Source of the DNA: Kalmusia sp. IMI 367209
Lineage: Eukaryota; Ascomycota; Dothideomycetes; Pleosporales; Didymosphaeriaceae
Length of the DNA: 64,000 nucleotides
Direction of reading: 5' to 3'
Assembly: GCA_027946365.1 (NCBI GenBank)
Contig: JAPEUQ010000004.1
Location: 3,658,001 to 3,722,000, forward strand
The translations under genes were made by a program, and so were the position numbers. The notes beneath the pieces are model-generated. The model was not told the origin of the DNA and made no database searches. It worked only from the letters and a program-made list of their open reading frames with translations. This document shows, in pieces, positions 10,205 through 22,752 of the stretch; position 1 is the first letter of the stretch; every line of letters begins with the position of its first letter.

Positions 10205-13200
10205 GCTTCCTTTAAGCATACGGCAACCTACCTTGAAGTCAGGGTGCTTGATAGGTTTTTTTACTGTGGCGGATGCTTGAGTCAATGTCAACACAGGTAT
10301 TGGCGTAACTTTTCGGCTATAAAGCGACGCGAGCATCACAAAACAGGTGGATGAGTACCTCAAGATATAAACGACAATGAGTAATTGCGGCGTCGGGCGA
10401 AGGGACGCGAGAGGGGCTGATGGACGAACATCGATGACGCGTAGTGGTCGTCACTAACACCGTTCTGACATTTTCATTTGACACCCTTGGCTCGATCAAA
10501 CACAATTTCTCGGCACCAAGTGTGAGCTACGTTCATGCATGAGAACATGCGCCCAACACGGTAGCAAACATTCGAAGACGCGCTTGCTAATTTAGAGATG
10601 ATTGGGCAGCATCAACATACGCGTGATTACTGATGCTTTTTAGTTGCATGATTGCAGACTGTCACTAGTATGTGGAAGAGTCTTGGCTGAAGAAGAGACA
10701 CACTTTATACCCTGATTATTGCGCGAGCCAAACAATAACCAAGAAGGTCACGACTACAAGAAGGACGTTGTTTTGTGCTAGATTTCATTGTCATTATCAG
10801 TCTCAACGAAACTTGGATCCCCTCGCCAGATTAATTCAATACCGCTCCTCACATAGGCCATCATTGATGGAGCCAATGGTAACGGACCTCCTCTACCCGC
10901 CCTATTTTATACAACGTTCGTATGGGTGACACAAACAGAGGCTTGGAGATTAATGTTTTGATGAAGCACGCCGCTGCAGACATAAGGTAAACACTAGGGG
11001 AGTTCCTTTCAGCATGTGCACGGAGCCTCTTCCGTCAACAAATTCAACGCCTCTGTTCAGCCTTTCATCGATAATCCGAGTTTGTGAGTGTATACAAGGT
11101 AATTTTCGAGAAAAACGCAGCTACACCTCGTGGTGAACTGCGAGAAGAGCCATATACTCTGTGAATGTTTTTTCCAATCTCTCACAAACCGCAGAACATG
11201 ACCATTTGTCAGGGTCAATTTGAAGAAGCACTAGCAACCTCTAGCTCGCTTCTACTGTATTTTTGACCAGCAGGCTTTCACATAACGCGTCACTAATAGG
11301 TTTTTTTCAAGTGCCTGTAAGATGCGTGTGATAGAAGCAGAAACCTACACACTGGAGCGAGAGGATTTATAGACCAGGGCTATTGCAAGCGTTTGGAGAT
11401 AAAAAGAATAAGCGTACGTTGATCATGTGATAAAACAATAGCATATAACATTTCCAAGGCATTGCGCCTGCTTGTAATCTCGGAAGTGTCTCAGGTTATT
11501 GAACCTAAGCAGCTGGAGGTTTGAAACCGGCGACAGCAAGACACAGGATCGGCCGTTAGAATTGGATGCAGAGAACTCGCTCATTCCTAGGTCCAGTATC
11601 CAGTTTGACACACCCGTTGCCCTCTTCATAGATCATGAATAAAAAGTCTTTCATTTCCATAAAATGCTGAGCAATGATTTGTTGACCCTCCATAAAGAGG
11701 AGAGCCATATAGCCACATCTCTAAAGCTACAAAAGTATAGATGGAATGTCTAAGTACTATGTACATGCCATGTCTGATATAAAGAAATCAACATGCAGAC
11801 AGAGTAACGACATATGTTCTGGAAGAGGGCATATTCAAGACCAGATGATGCGTTAGTGTCATGCGCGGCATTTCTCAAACGTATCCCTCAAGCAGGTAGA
11901 CGGTCTCGCATGAGCGCAACGAGTTGTGTTTTCGAAAGCATACCGGAATACTCTTTCTTTTAAGAAGCACAGGGACTCGAGCACAATTTTATCACAACCA
12001 CTATGCTCGCCGGAAGAGTACGGGAAGTAATTTTCTAGATGTATTTACACCACAAAATGTCATATCCCGCCGTAATCGTCTTAGGCCGACGACAAGGAGC
12101 GTGAAGATTCAGGAGACGCGCATACACTTTGATGGCCTATTTGAATCATCCAATGTGGCCCATAACACGAAATACCATTGTAAGAATCTGGATTGAAGTT
12201 TTAATTTTGTATCATAACCCGCACGAGCACAAGGTCATGTAACCAGTTCCTGTAATTTTTGAGACAACGGCAAAAGGCCACATACTCCAAACTCTGAATC
12301 AATTTTAGACCAACACGAGTCTCACATTCGATTCCATTTTTGTGATTTTAGTCACCTCGTGAAAGATGAAAAAGTGTAAAGAACCTTAAGAGCAGGGCTC
12401 CAGGCTTTTATTGGCTTTTTGCCAGTGAGTTGATAATCAGCGGCGCTACATTACACAGAATCCGGACTTGGGGATAAGTGATGGCTAGGCCTGATACAAC
12501 AATCACGAGCGGGAGACCATTAGCATACATGAACGGCATCTTGGACAACGTCCAGGGGCCACATGCTCTTTGCTAGGTTCAGTTTAAAAATAGCAGGACC
12601 AGAAGCCACACATTCGATTCGAGGTAAGTGATATTAGAGCGCAAATCATGTCTTGATATCCTTATAATTTTGGGCAACGGTACAGTAAAGCGTGCAAATG
12701 TAGAGGACAAGCTCGCAGGAGAATTCTGAAGCTTTTATACATGTCCATCGACGTCAAATGACTTGCTCAGATTTTGACAGACGAGAGATCAGGCGATGAC
12801 ACTGCAACTGGCATTTCTGTCCACAAGGTAATGATTCAAATATCGTTTTACGATCACACAGCAAGTACAGGGCCATTGCAACATCTACCTCCCCATTGAC
12901 AGAGACTTCCTGATATCACATGGCTCTATGTATTTAGACAAACATTCTGCGCATTTGTCTGCCTTGGTCTTAAGGAAACCAGAAACCAGAAACCACATTG
13001 TCTTTGTCTTGCATGATTTTGAGACAGATATACATTGTCCCTCTCAAAGCAATTTTCAGTCCACCCACTTTGGCAGTGCGAGTGTGAAGAGAAATCATCC
13101 AGCGGAGACTGAGCAATTTATACCCTTCTTGACTACTTGACGACCGGCCGCAGGCACGTCCACATATGAGTAATCCAATCCTTTGATAAGCGCATTCTAT

Positions 13201-13573
13201 TTCAGTGAAGATTGCTCTTCAGGAATTCGCAGTGGATTTTTTTGATATATGTCCACACGCGCGCGAGCGCCCAGCTATCTGAGAATCGGGTTTTGAAATT
13301 AGAGAGGCGACCGACCGAGGTCGCATATAGCTGCGTTTTATGCAATTTAGTCAGTTGAGAACATTCTCAATAGTCCGATCTTTTTAATCAGAAGGCAATG
13401 TGCGAAGCGCGAGGAGGAACTCATCGACACAGACCGGGCCTCTTATACACGCAAAAGGCAAGGATCAGACGGCGAGGCCAGTAAATCGTGAGTCGGAATA
13501 AAAAACACTTATATATTCTGACCCATGTAGTGCCTGCGAAATATCCTCATCTATTCTTTTCTCCACTACAGCT
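10205..13573. other. Gene-poor region
   Basis: About 3.4 kb with no ORF above 90 codons except overlapping noise, and no domain or splice pattern I can defend. Composition is close to neutral, unlike the AT-rich block at the window's end, so it does not look heavily RIP-mutated. A few short strings recur (for example a 12-mer near 12329 and 12608), too weak to define a repeat family. Confidence 0.5.
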
Positions 13574-14475
13574 TCAAAGCGACATTCCCCCATTTGCCCT
13601 GACGACCTGCCCATTAACCCACGTATTCCCACTACCCACTAACCACCCCACCGCTCTCGCGATATCTTCCGGCGTTCCGAGCCTTCCAAATGGATTCCAC
13701 GACGCAATCGTGTTCACCAATTCATCTGATTTCCCCTTCAAGAAAAGTGCCGTCCCCGTAGGACCAGGCGCAATCGCGTTCACGAGGATGCCCTTGCGTC
13801 CGAGATCCTTAGCTAGCACGCGGGTCATCTGCTCGATGGCGCCTTTGGTCGTTACGTAGAGAAGATAGTTGGGTGTTATTTGAGAGACGTTGGTGAGGGA
13901 GGTGGAGACGAGGAGGATGTGTGAGGTGGGGGGCATGTGGGGGGCTGCTTTCTATTCACATGTTAGTGTCAATGCGTCCAATATTTCGGCTTCGATACCC
14001 CAATATCTCTTTGAATGTGTAAAGCAATAGGGGCTTCTATACATACCTGCACTAAGAAAAAAGGTCCCTTGACATTCAACCCTACAACCTTGTCAAAGTC
14101 TTCCTCGCTCGTGTTGTCGAGTCCGTTCGCCAGCGCACCCGCTGCCGCGTTCGGTATCAAGATGTCGATTCTGCCGCCGCCCCACTTGAGCGTCTCGTTG
14201 ACTAATCTCTCGATATCCTTGAGGTCGCCGGCATTGGCCTTGATAGCGATGGCTTGGTCGGGGCCGATTTTTTGCACGAGCTCTTCTGCGGGTTGAGCAT
14301 TTGAGGCGTAGTTGATGACGACTTTGGCGCCCATGGACGCGAGATGTAGTGCAGTGGCTGCGCCGATGCCTTGCGAGGCGCCGGTTACTAGAGGAAGGTT
14401 AGGCTAATCAGAAGGAGCATATGGGGGGGTCTTACTGAGGGCTACTTTGCCAGCGAGTGATTGTGCGGAGGCCAT
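13574..14475 (-). CDS. Short-chain dehydrogenase/reductase (classical SDR, 3-oxoacyl-ACP reductase-like)
   Basis: Three exons on the minus strand (14475-14436, 14387-14047, 13951-13574) encode 252 residues, the usual length of classical SDRs. Visible motifs: cofactor loop TGASQGIG (about residues 15-22), an acidic Asn-Ala-Gly-Asp segment, the structural NAAAG-type motif, NVKGPFF, catalytic Ser in LVSTS (about 143-145) and YVTTK (Tyr159, Lys163). The pattern predicts NAD(P)(H)-dependent oxidation or reduction of an alcohol/ketone; the substrate is unknown. The absence of an Asp after the second beta strand and the 'NYAS' sequence there suggest NADPH, which is inference. Introns are 48 and 95 bp. 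No neighbouring gene suggests a pathway. Confidence 0.9.
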
Positions 14476-15393
14476 TGTGAATGTAACAGATACACTGACT
14501 TATTCTCCGGATTCTATATTCACCAATATCGTATCGTCGAGACAATCGTAAACGAGAAAATTATAACAGGTTTTGTGATTCTGATGACCGTACCCAGAAT
14601 TGCGTAGCTCAGCGGGAGAACACACAACAGTGATTTGCAATTCAATCCAGCACTACACCACCAGCCCTTTATATACTTTTCCTCCCTCCCCTCCACCCAT
14701 GGATTTCCCACCGGACCGGACATATGCCAACCCTCTGTCCGCCGCCCAGCGGCCGCCCTACCGCCTGGCGAACCATATCCCTACCTTCGCTTCACAATAC
14801 CCACCCTTACAAACCCACTCCGCTACGTTCTATCTCCCTAAACCATATCGATATAGCCTTCCGACATCGTCGAGTGGTTTACCACCAGCCTTGCAGATGC
14901 GGTGTATACGATCGGGCGGGAGCCGTTTAGCTCCGGGCTAGAATGTATGACGCGTGTTAGTGGGATGCGATTGGTTGGCTTGGTATTTAAGGCTGGAATG
15001 TCAGCGATGGCAGTTTTAGAGGTTGTTATGTCAGCAGAACAGCGTAACCTTGTCATTGAGCGGAGATTGGACTGTCAGCGTTTGGCTACGAGACACAAAT
15101 ATTGGGTACAGAAAGTGCTGGGCCCTGGCGTTCAAGTCTTGAACATTCTTGGCCTGTGAAAGACTGCATTCCACAAGAAGTACGTGTAAAAACATCGAGT
15201 GAATACCAAGGGTCAGTGCATGCGTGCTCACTAAACACACTATTTCGACTCTACCCGCAGTCTCTACCCGACTGTGCATTGCAAGTTTTACTTTGCGCTC
15301 TAAAGCACTGCTACTGTAAACCCAACGCCTTGATCATGATATCGTCACATCGTACACTGAAACATACAGCCAATTCGCATCCCAATCACATCA
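14476..15393. other. Intergenic region
   Basis: Promoter side of the SDR gene and 3' flank of the Zn2Cys6 regulator. Overlapping ORFs of up to 119 codons show no domain. A perfect tRNA A-box-like string occurs near 14602, but no cloverleaf can be built around it. Confidence 0.5.
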
Positions 15394-18296
15394 CTAAAAC
15401 GCTCCGTAGCCCGACAATCCCATATCCGGCGGGAAATTCCACGCCATACTGTCCGGAATGAATAGGGCACTGAGATCAGCGTCCGAGCCGGTGCTCAAGT
15501 CGAATTGAGTGAAATCAAAGTTGGGATCAAAATTGCCCTGGGGCATCCCCATCATGTCCGGTGCGAGCTGTTGACCTGGAATGCTCGGGTACCAACCTTG
15601 CATCGTTGCTTGTGGAGGAGCTTGCGTCTGCTGCATTTGCGGTGCGTGCTGCTGTGGTTGCGTTTGAGGTTGTGAAGAGGCCGTATTACTGCTGCCCATT
15701 GCAACCTCGGAGAGAAGATGGAGGGGTGTCTGATTCTGCGAGGATTGTCGCGAACGTGGTTTGGAGGTGGACTTGGCGGTCGAAGAGCGCGAATCTTCGT
15801 TCGCGTCCGACGACTGCTCCGTCTTCGTTGCTCCTTCTTTGATGTGTGCGAAGCGCTCTTGTAGCCTCTTTGCTACGAAGTAAAATTTGCCGTGCGGAGA
15901 TTGTGCGTCACGAGAGACTATAGCGTTGAACATGGTGACCAGGCGCTCGGTATACGTCTCAATTTGGAGGAGGTCCTTGTTGATTATGTTTCCAACTTCA
16001 CCCGAGCTCGTTACGGATACCCACATCTTCATCAGGCAAACGATCGCGTAAATGGCTCGCACGCCTATAATCATTAGTGAGATGACTGTGGGTAGAGCTC
16101 ATGCACTCACAGAAAATAACGGGTAGGGTTAGCAGAATATCAAGTGGCACACTGAGAATGGTGTCTAGAATGCCGTGGGTGGCTGTAAGGCATTCGCCGA
16201 GCGCGCCGATATGCGCAGGGCCTACGGCTTCCTTCGTACTCACACCGGATGTGAAAGCTTCCTGCGGGAAAGGCGGTTGAAAATCGGCAGGGCTTTGGTT
16301 GTGATGTAACGCAATCTCGTGCATGTACAAATTTGTAACATGCTCAGCGAGTCGTAAAGCGGCTATGGCATATTAGTAGTCTTTCTGATTGGAGCCCGCT
16401 GACACTTACGATCGACATCTTTGAACAGAGACGCGTTCTCGTCCCGGAGTTGCTGGAGCTCGTTCTCGAATATCTTCAGAGCATATATGACTTTTGGCTC
16501 CGATATAGCGACTTCTACCGAAGGATCATCCATGCAAAATTGCACAGAGATATTCTCGCCAATGTGCGCCATTTTGACGTGCTGGCAAAGGACCTTATCC
16601 GATGGAAGTGCCTCGGGAGATGTCTCAAGAATCTTCACGCTCTCCTCCATGTACTTGGTCCAACGCAGTAAGATTGGTCTTCGAAGCACCATGGTAATGC
16701 TCATGCATAAATAGTAGCAGACAAGGAAAGTCCTTCGTGACTCGATGCTACTAGTATTTGGGTGGCACCTCCTGAACGGTCCAACGGCCAACTTCATAAC
16801 AGTCGGGGTGTTCCGCCTTCCAAGACCGAGGTCAAGCGCCATGACGGCAGCGCAATTGACCATCATATAGAAGTTATGTTGCTCATAGTGCAGCGGTGGT
16901 CGATACCATAGTACGCCAACCTGCAATGCCTGAACAACCTCTAACGACTTCTCGCCATTTCGCCAGATGATGTCGGCGAATTGGTCTTTGAGGATCTTGG
17001 TCAAGTCACGCTGAACATCTTGCGACACTAGTTGCTCTGCAGCTCCATGGGACGAACCGGCTAAGATCGAGAGAAAAAGTAACGGCTTCTTCTCGCGTAG
17101 GTCTCGCGCGGAAGTACCAGGGGGAAGAGGCACTGCGGGGAAATGTGGGCAGATCTCGTTCACATACCTTTGGAAGATGCGCTCAGCGGTTTCCGGAGAC
17201 ATGAGGCTGTCTACCAAGGTATTGATGTTTGAATGATCAGTGTGGACGCCCTTTCTACCAGTGCGCTTCATGTCGATATGCTCGATCAAGTCACGATGGA
17301 CCGCGTCCATGTCTTCGGGTATTGTCTAGGTAGATGAGAGCCTGTAGAACGGGGTGAGGTAATGACCTACAGGTGCATGCCCGCTTCCGTCGCCTAATTT
17401 TCTCCGCTTGGCCTCTGGTCCACGCTGCATACTTTGAGCTGGACCGTAGCCTGCCGGAATGTCTGGGTAGCGCTCCTGCGTCGATGGTGAATTTGACCAG
17501 TCATGCGCTATGGTGCCCGCCCTATAAGCTCCCTCCGGTTGTGTAAATGGGCTGGGCCCACCCTCATAATGTGGCATGCCGGGATATGGCCTGGGTGGCT
17601 CTGGAGCGCCCTTCTGAGCGTGAAGCGTTGCAGTCAAGGCATCGATTTTGCGTTCAAGCTCAGCGACCCGACTGTCGGCCTTTTTCTGGCGTTTCCGTGT
17701 GGGTGGAGTCGTAATGCTAACAACACGAAGTCAGTACAAGACAGTTGCAGGTGGTGGCAATCTCACCATGGACGGTTGGCCTTCGCGCATCGCTTGCATG
17801 GCTGGTCTGGCCGTTCCTGATCGCAGCGAACCTGGGACGGTCAGCGGCGGCCCCCATAAGTGGGCCATGGCATTGCTCACCTTGAGTCCACGACAGGAGT
17901 CGCAGGCGCGCGGCCGCTTCAAATCGTGTGGAGATTTGGCAGAGCCAGGCGTGCCGTGGGCCCTGTGGTTTCGTCAGCCACGAAACTATTTGCATATCTC
18001 CAACTTGTGCTTGAACGTTGTGGGCGAAGCGCAACTTACCCGTCATGGTCACCGTCGTCGTGGTCGTCTTCATCGTGCGACGAGTCTTGGCCAGCCGGCG
18101 ACGTCTGCTCGAGGGCAGGGTCGATGGTTGCGGGGCCTGTTTGCAGTTGTGCGTGATGGCCATTGTTCGGCGCGGGCAGGTAGTAGGGTGACGCGCTGGT
18201 GTGCAATGGCTGCGGCGGGCCAGCCGTGTACGACTGCGCGAGGGAGCGCGGCGGAAGGGCGCTGAATTGCAGCCTCGGGTCTATTGGGTCTGCCAT
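15394..18296 (-). CDS. Zn(II)2Cys6 transcription factor, LEU3/WAR1-type, with Gln-rich C-terminus
   Basis: Seven exons on the minus strand (18296-18040, 17962-17881, 17831-17767, 17716-17371, 17325-16410, 16362-16111, 16064-15394) give 862 residues; every junction preserves frame. The zinc cluster is CX2CX6CX8CX2CX6C, starting at Cys106 in RACDSCRGLK and split by two introns. It is followed by a Lys/Arg linker and a heptad-like segment (DSRVAELERKIDAL) expected to dimerise. The middle homology region occupies exons 5-6. The C-terminus is Gln/Pro-rich and ends in an acidic-hydrophobic stretch typical of activation domains. The spacing and linker resemble Leu3/War1/Sef1 regulators, so a nuclear DNA-binding activator is likely; the regulon is unknown. 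The start MADPIDPRLQ was preferred to an in-frame ATG at 18428 because it looks like a typical N-terminus. Confidence 0.87.
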
Positions 18297-18912
18297 AGCT
18301 ACTCGGTGGGCAGCGTCGTCGGCGTCGGGGAGTGTTTGCGACCGGCAGCCGGGGTGTGGTGGGTGGAGTTCAGTCATTGACGTAAGCGATGGACAGTGCC
18401 AAGCTTTTGAACTAGAGGAAGCTTGCATATATTCGACTGCGTGTAAAGGACATGATTGGATTCTTCACTTCAAGACCTATCTCTTATATATAGCACGTGG
18501 TACAATACAATAGGCAGTGGCCTGGTTCTCGGGATTCCGCTGTAGGAAATGTTGGTGATGAAAGTTCAATCCTTCTAACTGACCGCCAAGTCGACGTGTG
18601 CTCATCAAAGACCAGAATGACTGCAACATACACGTCGGAAACCTTCACCTGCCCACCCAACGTACTCGAGAGAGACCAGGCAACATGAATCCCTTTGCTA
18701 GGGATCCTGGCTGCTGCCTAGCAGAGCAAATCTCCTCCACCCAATTCTTGTAGCTCAAGACTGACAGGCAGGAAATGTCCGAGGGCTCGGAAGGACGTTC
18801 GACATTTTATAATCGAAATCGACACTGACGATAGGAGCATTCATTGGTGGCAACTAAGCTCTGGAGACGCTACGTGTTGTTCCCACAGGCACTTCTTGAG
18901 ACTGCTACTGGC
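18297..18912. other. Regulator promoter and 3' flank of the molybdopterin synthase gene
   Basis: About 0.6 kb without a supported gene. It must carry the promoter and leader of the minus-strand Zn2Cys6 gene and the 3' UTR of the gene at 18913-19203. A TATATATA string near 18485-18492 is a possible TATA element, roughly 190 bp upstream of the chosen start. Confidence 0.5.
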
Positions 18913-19203
18913 TCAACCAGAGCTGACTGGTGGGATGATAGCGACCTCATCGCCATCTTTGATCACTAGCCCTAGGTCGGAAGCATCCTCACCGTCTATA
19001 TCAATGTAAGACAAGTTGACCGTTACTGCGCAGCTGCTCAGCACTTTCTTTTTGATGCCGGGATAAGTCTCCTCCAGCTTGGTGAACAGCTCGCGCGCCT
19101 CGAGAGGTGCCGGCAGATATTCGCTGCCTTTTGTCGTAAACGTTGATGCGGCAGCAAAGTACAGTATCGAGAAGTGACCAGCCGGCGCTTTTGCCGGTGC
19201 CAT
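18913..19203 (-). CDS. cnxG: Molybdopterin synthase sulfur-carrier (small) subunit, MOCS2A/CnxG/MoaD-like
   Basis: A single exon of 96 residues from the ATG at 19203; an in-frame ATG at 19230 would add nine residues. The sequence has the ubiquitin-like MoaD/ThiS beta-grasp pattern: ILYFAAAS at the N-terminus, a Leu-rich helix 'LFTKLEETYP', the LSYIDIDGED strand and loop, and the diagnostic end LKDGDEVAIIPPVS-type tail. The C-terminal glycine is activated by the MoeB/Uba4-like enzyme and thiocarboxylated, then donates sulfur to the large subunit to make molybdopterin for nitrate reductase and sulfite or xanthine oxidoreductases in the cytosol. The last residues are Ser-Ser-Gly, not the textbook Gly-Gly. 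It is divergent from the RNase gene at 19552. Confidence 0.85.
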   Translation of the reverse strand: MAPAKAPAGHFSILYFAAASTFTTKGSEYLPAPLEARELFTKLEETYPGIKKKVLSSCAVTVNLSYIDIDGEDASDLGLVIKDGDEVAIIPPVSSG

Positions 19204-19551
19204 TGTAGGTACACTAGAATCTGTCAGCATTGCAAGTTGCGCTGCGACATATGCTGAGGAATTAAAACTTTGGTCAGGAAAAAGTTTGCTCCGCCCTCCA
19301 ACGCAGAGCGCTGGTCGGATAATACATGCTATAATTTAAAAATTCATCATATAAACATGGTCTGGTAACAAGTGCGAAAGGAAACAGTCACACGTACCTT
19401 TGGTGGGTGTAGTGGAGGAGGTCAAATGGCGGCAGAGCATGTGAGTTCGTGCATGTGCGGCGAAGCTCGGGCCATCCGACGGGGCGCGCTTCCCAACTTT
19501 TGACGTGTTGAAGTCACCGTGAGCCAACATTCACTTCACAACGCCAACACC
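19204..19551. promoter_or_regulatory. Bidirectional promoter between cnxG and the mitochondrial RNase gene
   Basis: Only about 350 bp separate the two divergent start codons, so both core promoters and leaders must lie here. A 64-codon ORF covers part of it on the minus strand and is probably fortuitous or leader sequence. Confidence 0.5.
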
Positions 19552-22500
19552 ATGATACGTCCGACACCATCGAGTTCAGCAGTAAATATCTGCTGGCAAT
19601 GCCAATGGCGGCTCGCGAACCAACGGCGTACATTTTCCCAGAGGACTTTGCGTAAAGATGGACTTGCATCCAAAGTCGTCTTGCAACCGCTGCCGCGACG
19701 CGCGCTTCACGCTGCCAAATCTATATGCAATGTTCGTCTATGCATCTTCCCCCATACTTCGAGCTAAAAGGCCAAGTCCGCACAGATCGAACTTTCCCCC
19801 ACCGTCGAACCTCCGTTAGACGCAGCCTTGCTGAACCCAACATTGCGGAAGCTTCCAATACGGCAACATCTTGAAGAATGGGAGAGGAAATTTGGCGGGC
19901 CCGGGGATGAGGTGTTGAGCGCCTTCGAGAACCATCCGGCGCACGGAGATATCCAGAACCGCATTGCTAAGCTCAGCTTCAGTAGTAAAGCGGACGAAGA
20001 CCCAGGGGAAGAAGAGCAGATGCCGAGCGAGGACGACGAGGGGGAAGAGCTTATCACTATTGGCCTTTTTTTGAAACCAGGAGACGTTGTTGAGCTAGCT
20101 CAGCCTGGGCGTGAACCGGTGCTGGCGGTTTTCGTACAGCAATTGGATCTTCTTAGCCAGTTTTACTCTGTCAATGGCCGATGGTGTCACTCCTCGTTAA
20201 AGTCCATATCCTTTGCAGTACCTGGCGCCATTGATCCTGCCTTACTGAAACCACTGGTCCCGTATCTACCAACTAAGCCTGGAGAGGTACAATCGAAAGA
20301 GCCGGTCTATGTTCCGCGGGAGCTGGGTGCCCCCGTCCAGGCTTTGCTCCATCAACTTACCGAAGACTCCGAGCGCATATATCGTAACAATGCGCCAGTC
20401 TTGGACACCGCTTACTCAACCTTGGCTGATACCACTCGTACCCGAATGATGACACTGCCACAGATTGCAAAGACGCTCCTTGGGAAGAGCGATCCTGCGT
20501 GGACACCATCCCCTGCTGCACTGGTCGCCGTCCGAAAGGCACTCAAACATAACGAATTCAGGTTTCGTTCTGATGCTCGTAGTCAACGCTTGACCAACGT
20601 ATTCGCCATCAGGCCTAAACACGATGTGGAAGTTGTGGAAACAGTGCACGAATGGGTTCGAGAATACAGAGAACATGAGGCAGCTCGTGTTAGCTGTGAC
20701 CATAGTAAACAACGAATGCGTAGTGCGGGTGCAAAGAACATTCGAGATTTTGTGACCAAAGCACAGCGTCTGATCGCAGAGAGTCGAGAACGCCGCCAGC
20801 CGAACCCTGGATTTGTAGGACCTGATAAGATTCGAACATTATCTACGGAACCTTCTTCCGGTCTACAGGCAGCCGTTTGGGGCGAGGAGTTTAACGAGGC
20901 CGACCAACAAATCATTAGCTTTTTACAAGCGTGGGCACTCACTTACCAGTTTCCCTTCATGCCAAACCTCCATTCGGCTTGCACATCGATCTTGCATGCC
21001 ATAGAATGCTACAACGATTTGGATGCAAAGTACCTAAAGCCGACCGATATGGGAGTGGCTGCAGGGCTACTCTTTTTGCAAGAGATTGGGGTAATCACCC
21101 CTTTTGAGAACCGCAGCATCTACAACGAGGGGTTGATGTTACCCACCGTTCGTCTCTCCCGAAATCTCGAGCTTCTGAACACCAAAGCAGAGTTGACGAG
21201 ACGGAACCCAGATTTTCGGGACACCATGGCCGATTTGCGTCGTGACTGGGGTTCTGTCACAGTTTACTGCATCGACTCCTTCGGGGCTAAAGAAATAGAT
21301 GACGGAGTGTCTATCGAACGGGTCCCGGGAAAGCCCTCCGAATACTGGATCCACGTCCATGTGGCCAATCCGACTGCCTTTTTCGACAAAACCCACGTTT
21401 TATCTGGTTTGGCGGCCCATATGACGGAGACCGTTTACACTCCTGAATCAACATTTCCCATGTTGCCTTCTTGGGCTACACAAAACTACTTTAGTCTTGG
21501 CAACAACCGGCCCGTTATTACTTTTAGCTCACGAATAGACGACTCTGGAAATATCCTAGAGTCCAAGATTCAGCATGGCATTATACGGAAAGTGGTCAGT
21601 ATCACGCCTGCCGAAATGTCTACCTATCTAGGTGAACAAACTACAGAATCCTTCGTGCGACTAGTGGTTGGAGGCGAACCTTCAGCCAAACATAAGGGCC
21701 GCCTACTCCCTCGATTGTCGGCCGACCAGCTTCAAGATCTACGCGACCTTTATTCAGCAGCTCAATGTCTTTGGAAAGGACGGAAAGCTGCCGGCGCAGT
21801 CAGGATTGGATTTGATGCGAAGGTGGAGGCCTCTGTTTATGAGAAGCCTCATGTTGAAGGCTTGACCTGGATGCCGCCTTCGGTAGACAGAGTACGTCGC
21901 GTGATTGGTGATCCAATCATTGAGCTACGTAGCATGACGTCTAAAGAAGGGGGCCATTTGAGCGATAACATCGACTCTACTAACATTGTAGAAGAGATGA
22001 TGCTCCTGGCATGTCGTACAGCGGGAACTTGGTGTGCTGAACGCAACATTCCTGTCATGTTCAGAGGTACTGTACAGTCTCCCTCTCAGGCCTTATCTTT
22101 GACTCAATTTCGAGAGCAAATTCTTCTGCCTCACCTCGAGAAAAATGGTAGCATGTCCATGAGTGTTGGACAGCTTTATATGCAGGCCTTAGGTCGTGCC
22201 ATAGCGCATTCTTCTCCTCTCCCGCATAACATTCTAGGCGCCAAAAGCTACGTCAAGGTTACAAGTCCTTTGAGACGATTCAGTGACATGATTGCTCACT
22301 GGCAAATCGAAGCTGCGATACGATTTGAGGCACGTACGGGCCAGAAGCTCAATGCGAAGCTGCTAATGGATGCGCCTCGCGCCATCTTACCTTTTTCTCA
22401 ACGCCAAATGCAGGAGTCTATCATTACACTCTCCCCTAGAGAGAAATTGATTTCATCTACTAAGAAGCTCTCGACTGACTTTTGGGTGCTGCAAGCATTT

Positions 22501-22752
22501 ATGCGGGCCTTCTACTACAAAGAAGCAGCGTTACCAGACACTTTCAATATGCGAGTCAAATGGATCTATGATCATGGACGTGCAACAGGATTCCTCGAAG
22601 ATTGGGCTACGAGAGTTTCTCTCATCCCCAATCCAGGATTACAATATCAGACTGGCGACCGGTGGGAGGTGAAGATTCGCGAAATTGATGTATTCAAACT
22701 TGACATCCGCGTTGAACCAATCCGAATGATCGGTCGGGACGAGCCAATGTAA
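19552..22752 (+). CDS. cyt-4: Mitochondrial RNB-domain 3'-5' exoribonuclease, CYT-4/Dss1 type
   Basis: Two exons (19552-19731 and about 19786-22752) give roughly 1048 residues, close to Neurospora CYT-4. Exon 1 encodes an Arg/Ser-rich leader with a W-Q-C-Q-W-R-L-A motif often seen at the start of fungal mitochondrial proteins. Exon 2 has an acidic patch, a conserved middle region and the RNB catalytic domain with the active-site acidic cluster in DSFGAKEIDDGVS (around residues 555-570), ending with an S1-like C-terminus. Such enzymes degrade and process mitochondrial RNA 3' to 5', as in the yeast Dss1-Suv3 degradosome. The first intron is the weak point: GTTCGT donor, branch-like GCTAAAA and CACAG acceptor give 54 bp; an alternative acceptor at 19770 would add five residues. 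Confidence 0.9.

Noticed and set aside
12321..12625. Possible tandem repeat family in the gene desert (shared CACATTCGATTC strings and similar TTTATAC motifs)
   Set aside because: Only short exact matches; no consistent period or extended alignment could be made by eye.
14595..14660. A second tRNA: perfect A-box-like TAGCTCAGCGGG
   Set aside because: No acceptor stem pairs around it, no proper anticodon arm forms, and the B-box position reads ATTCAATCC instead of GGTTCGANTCC.
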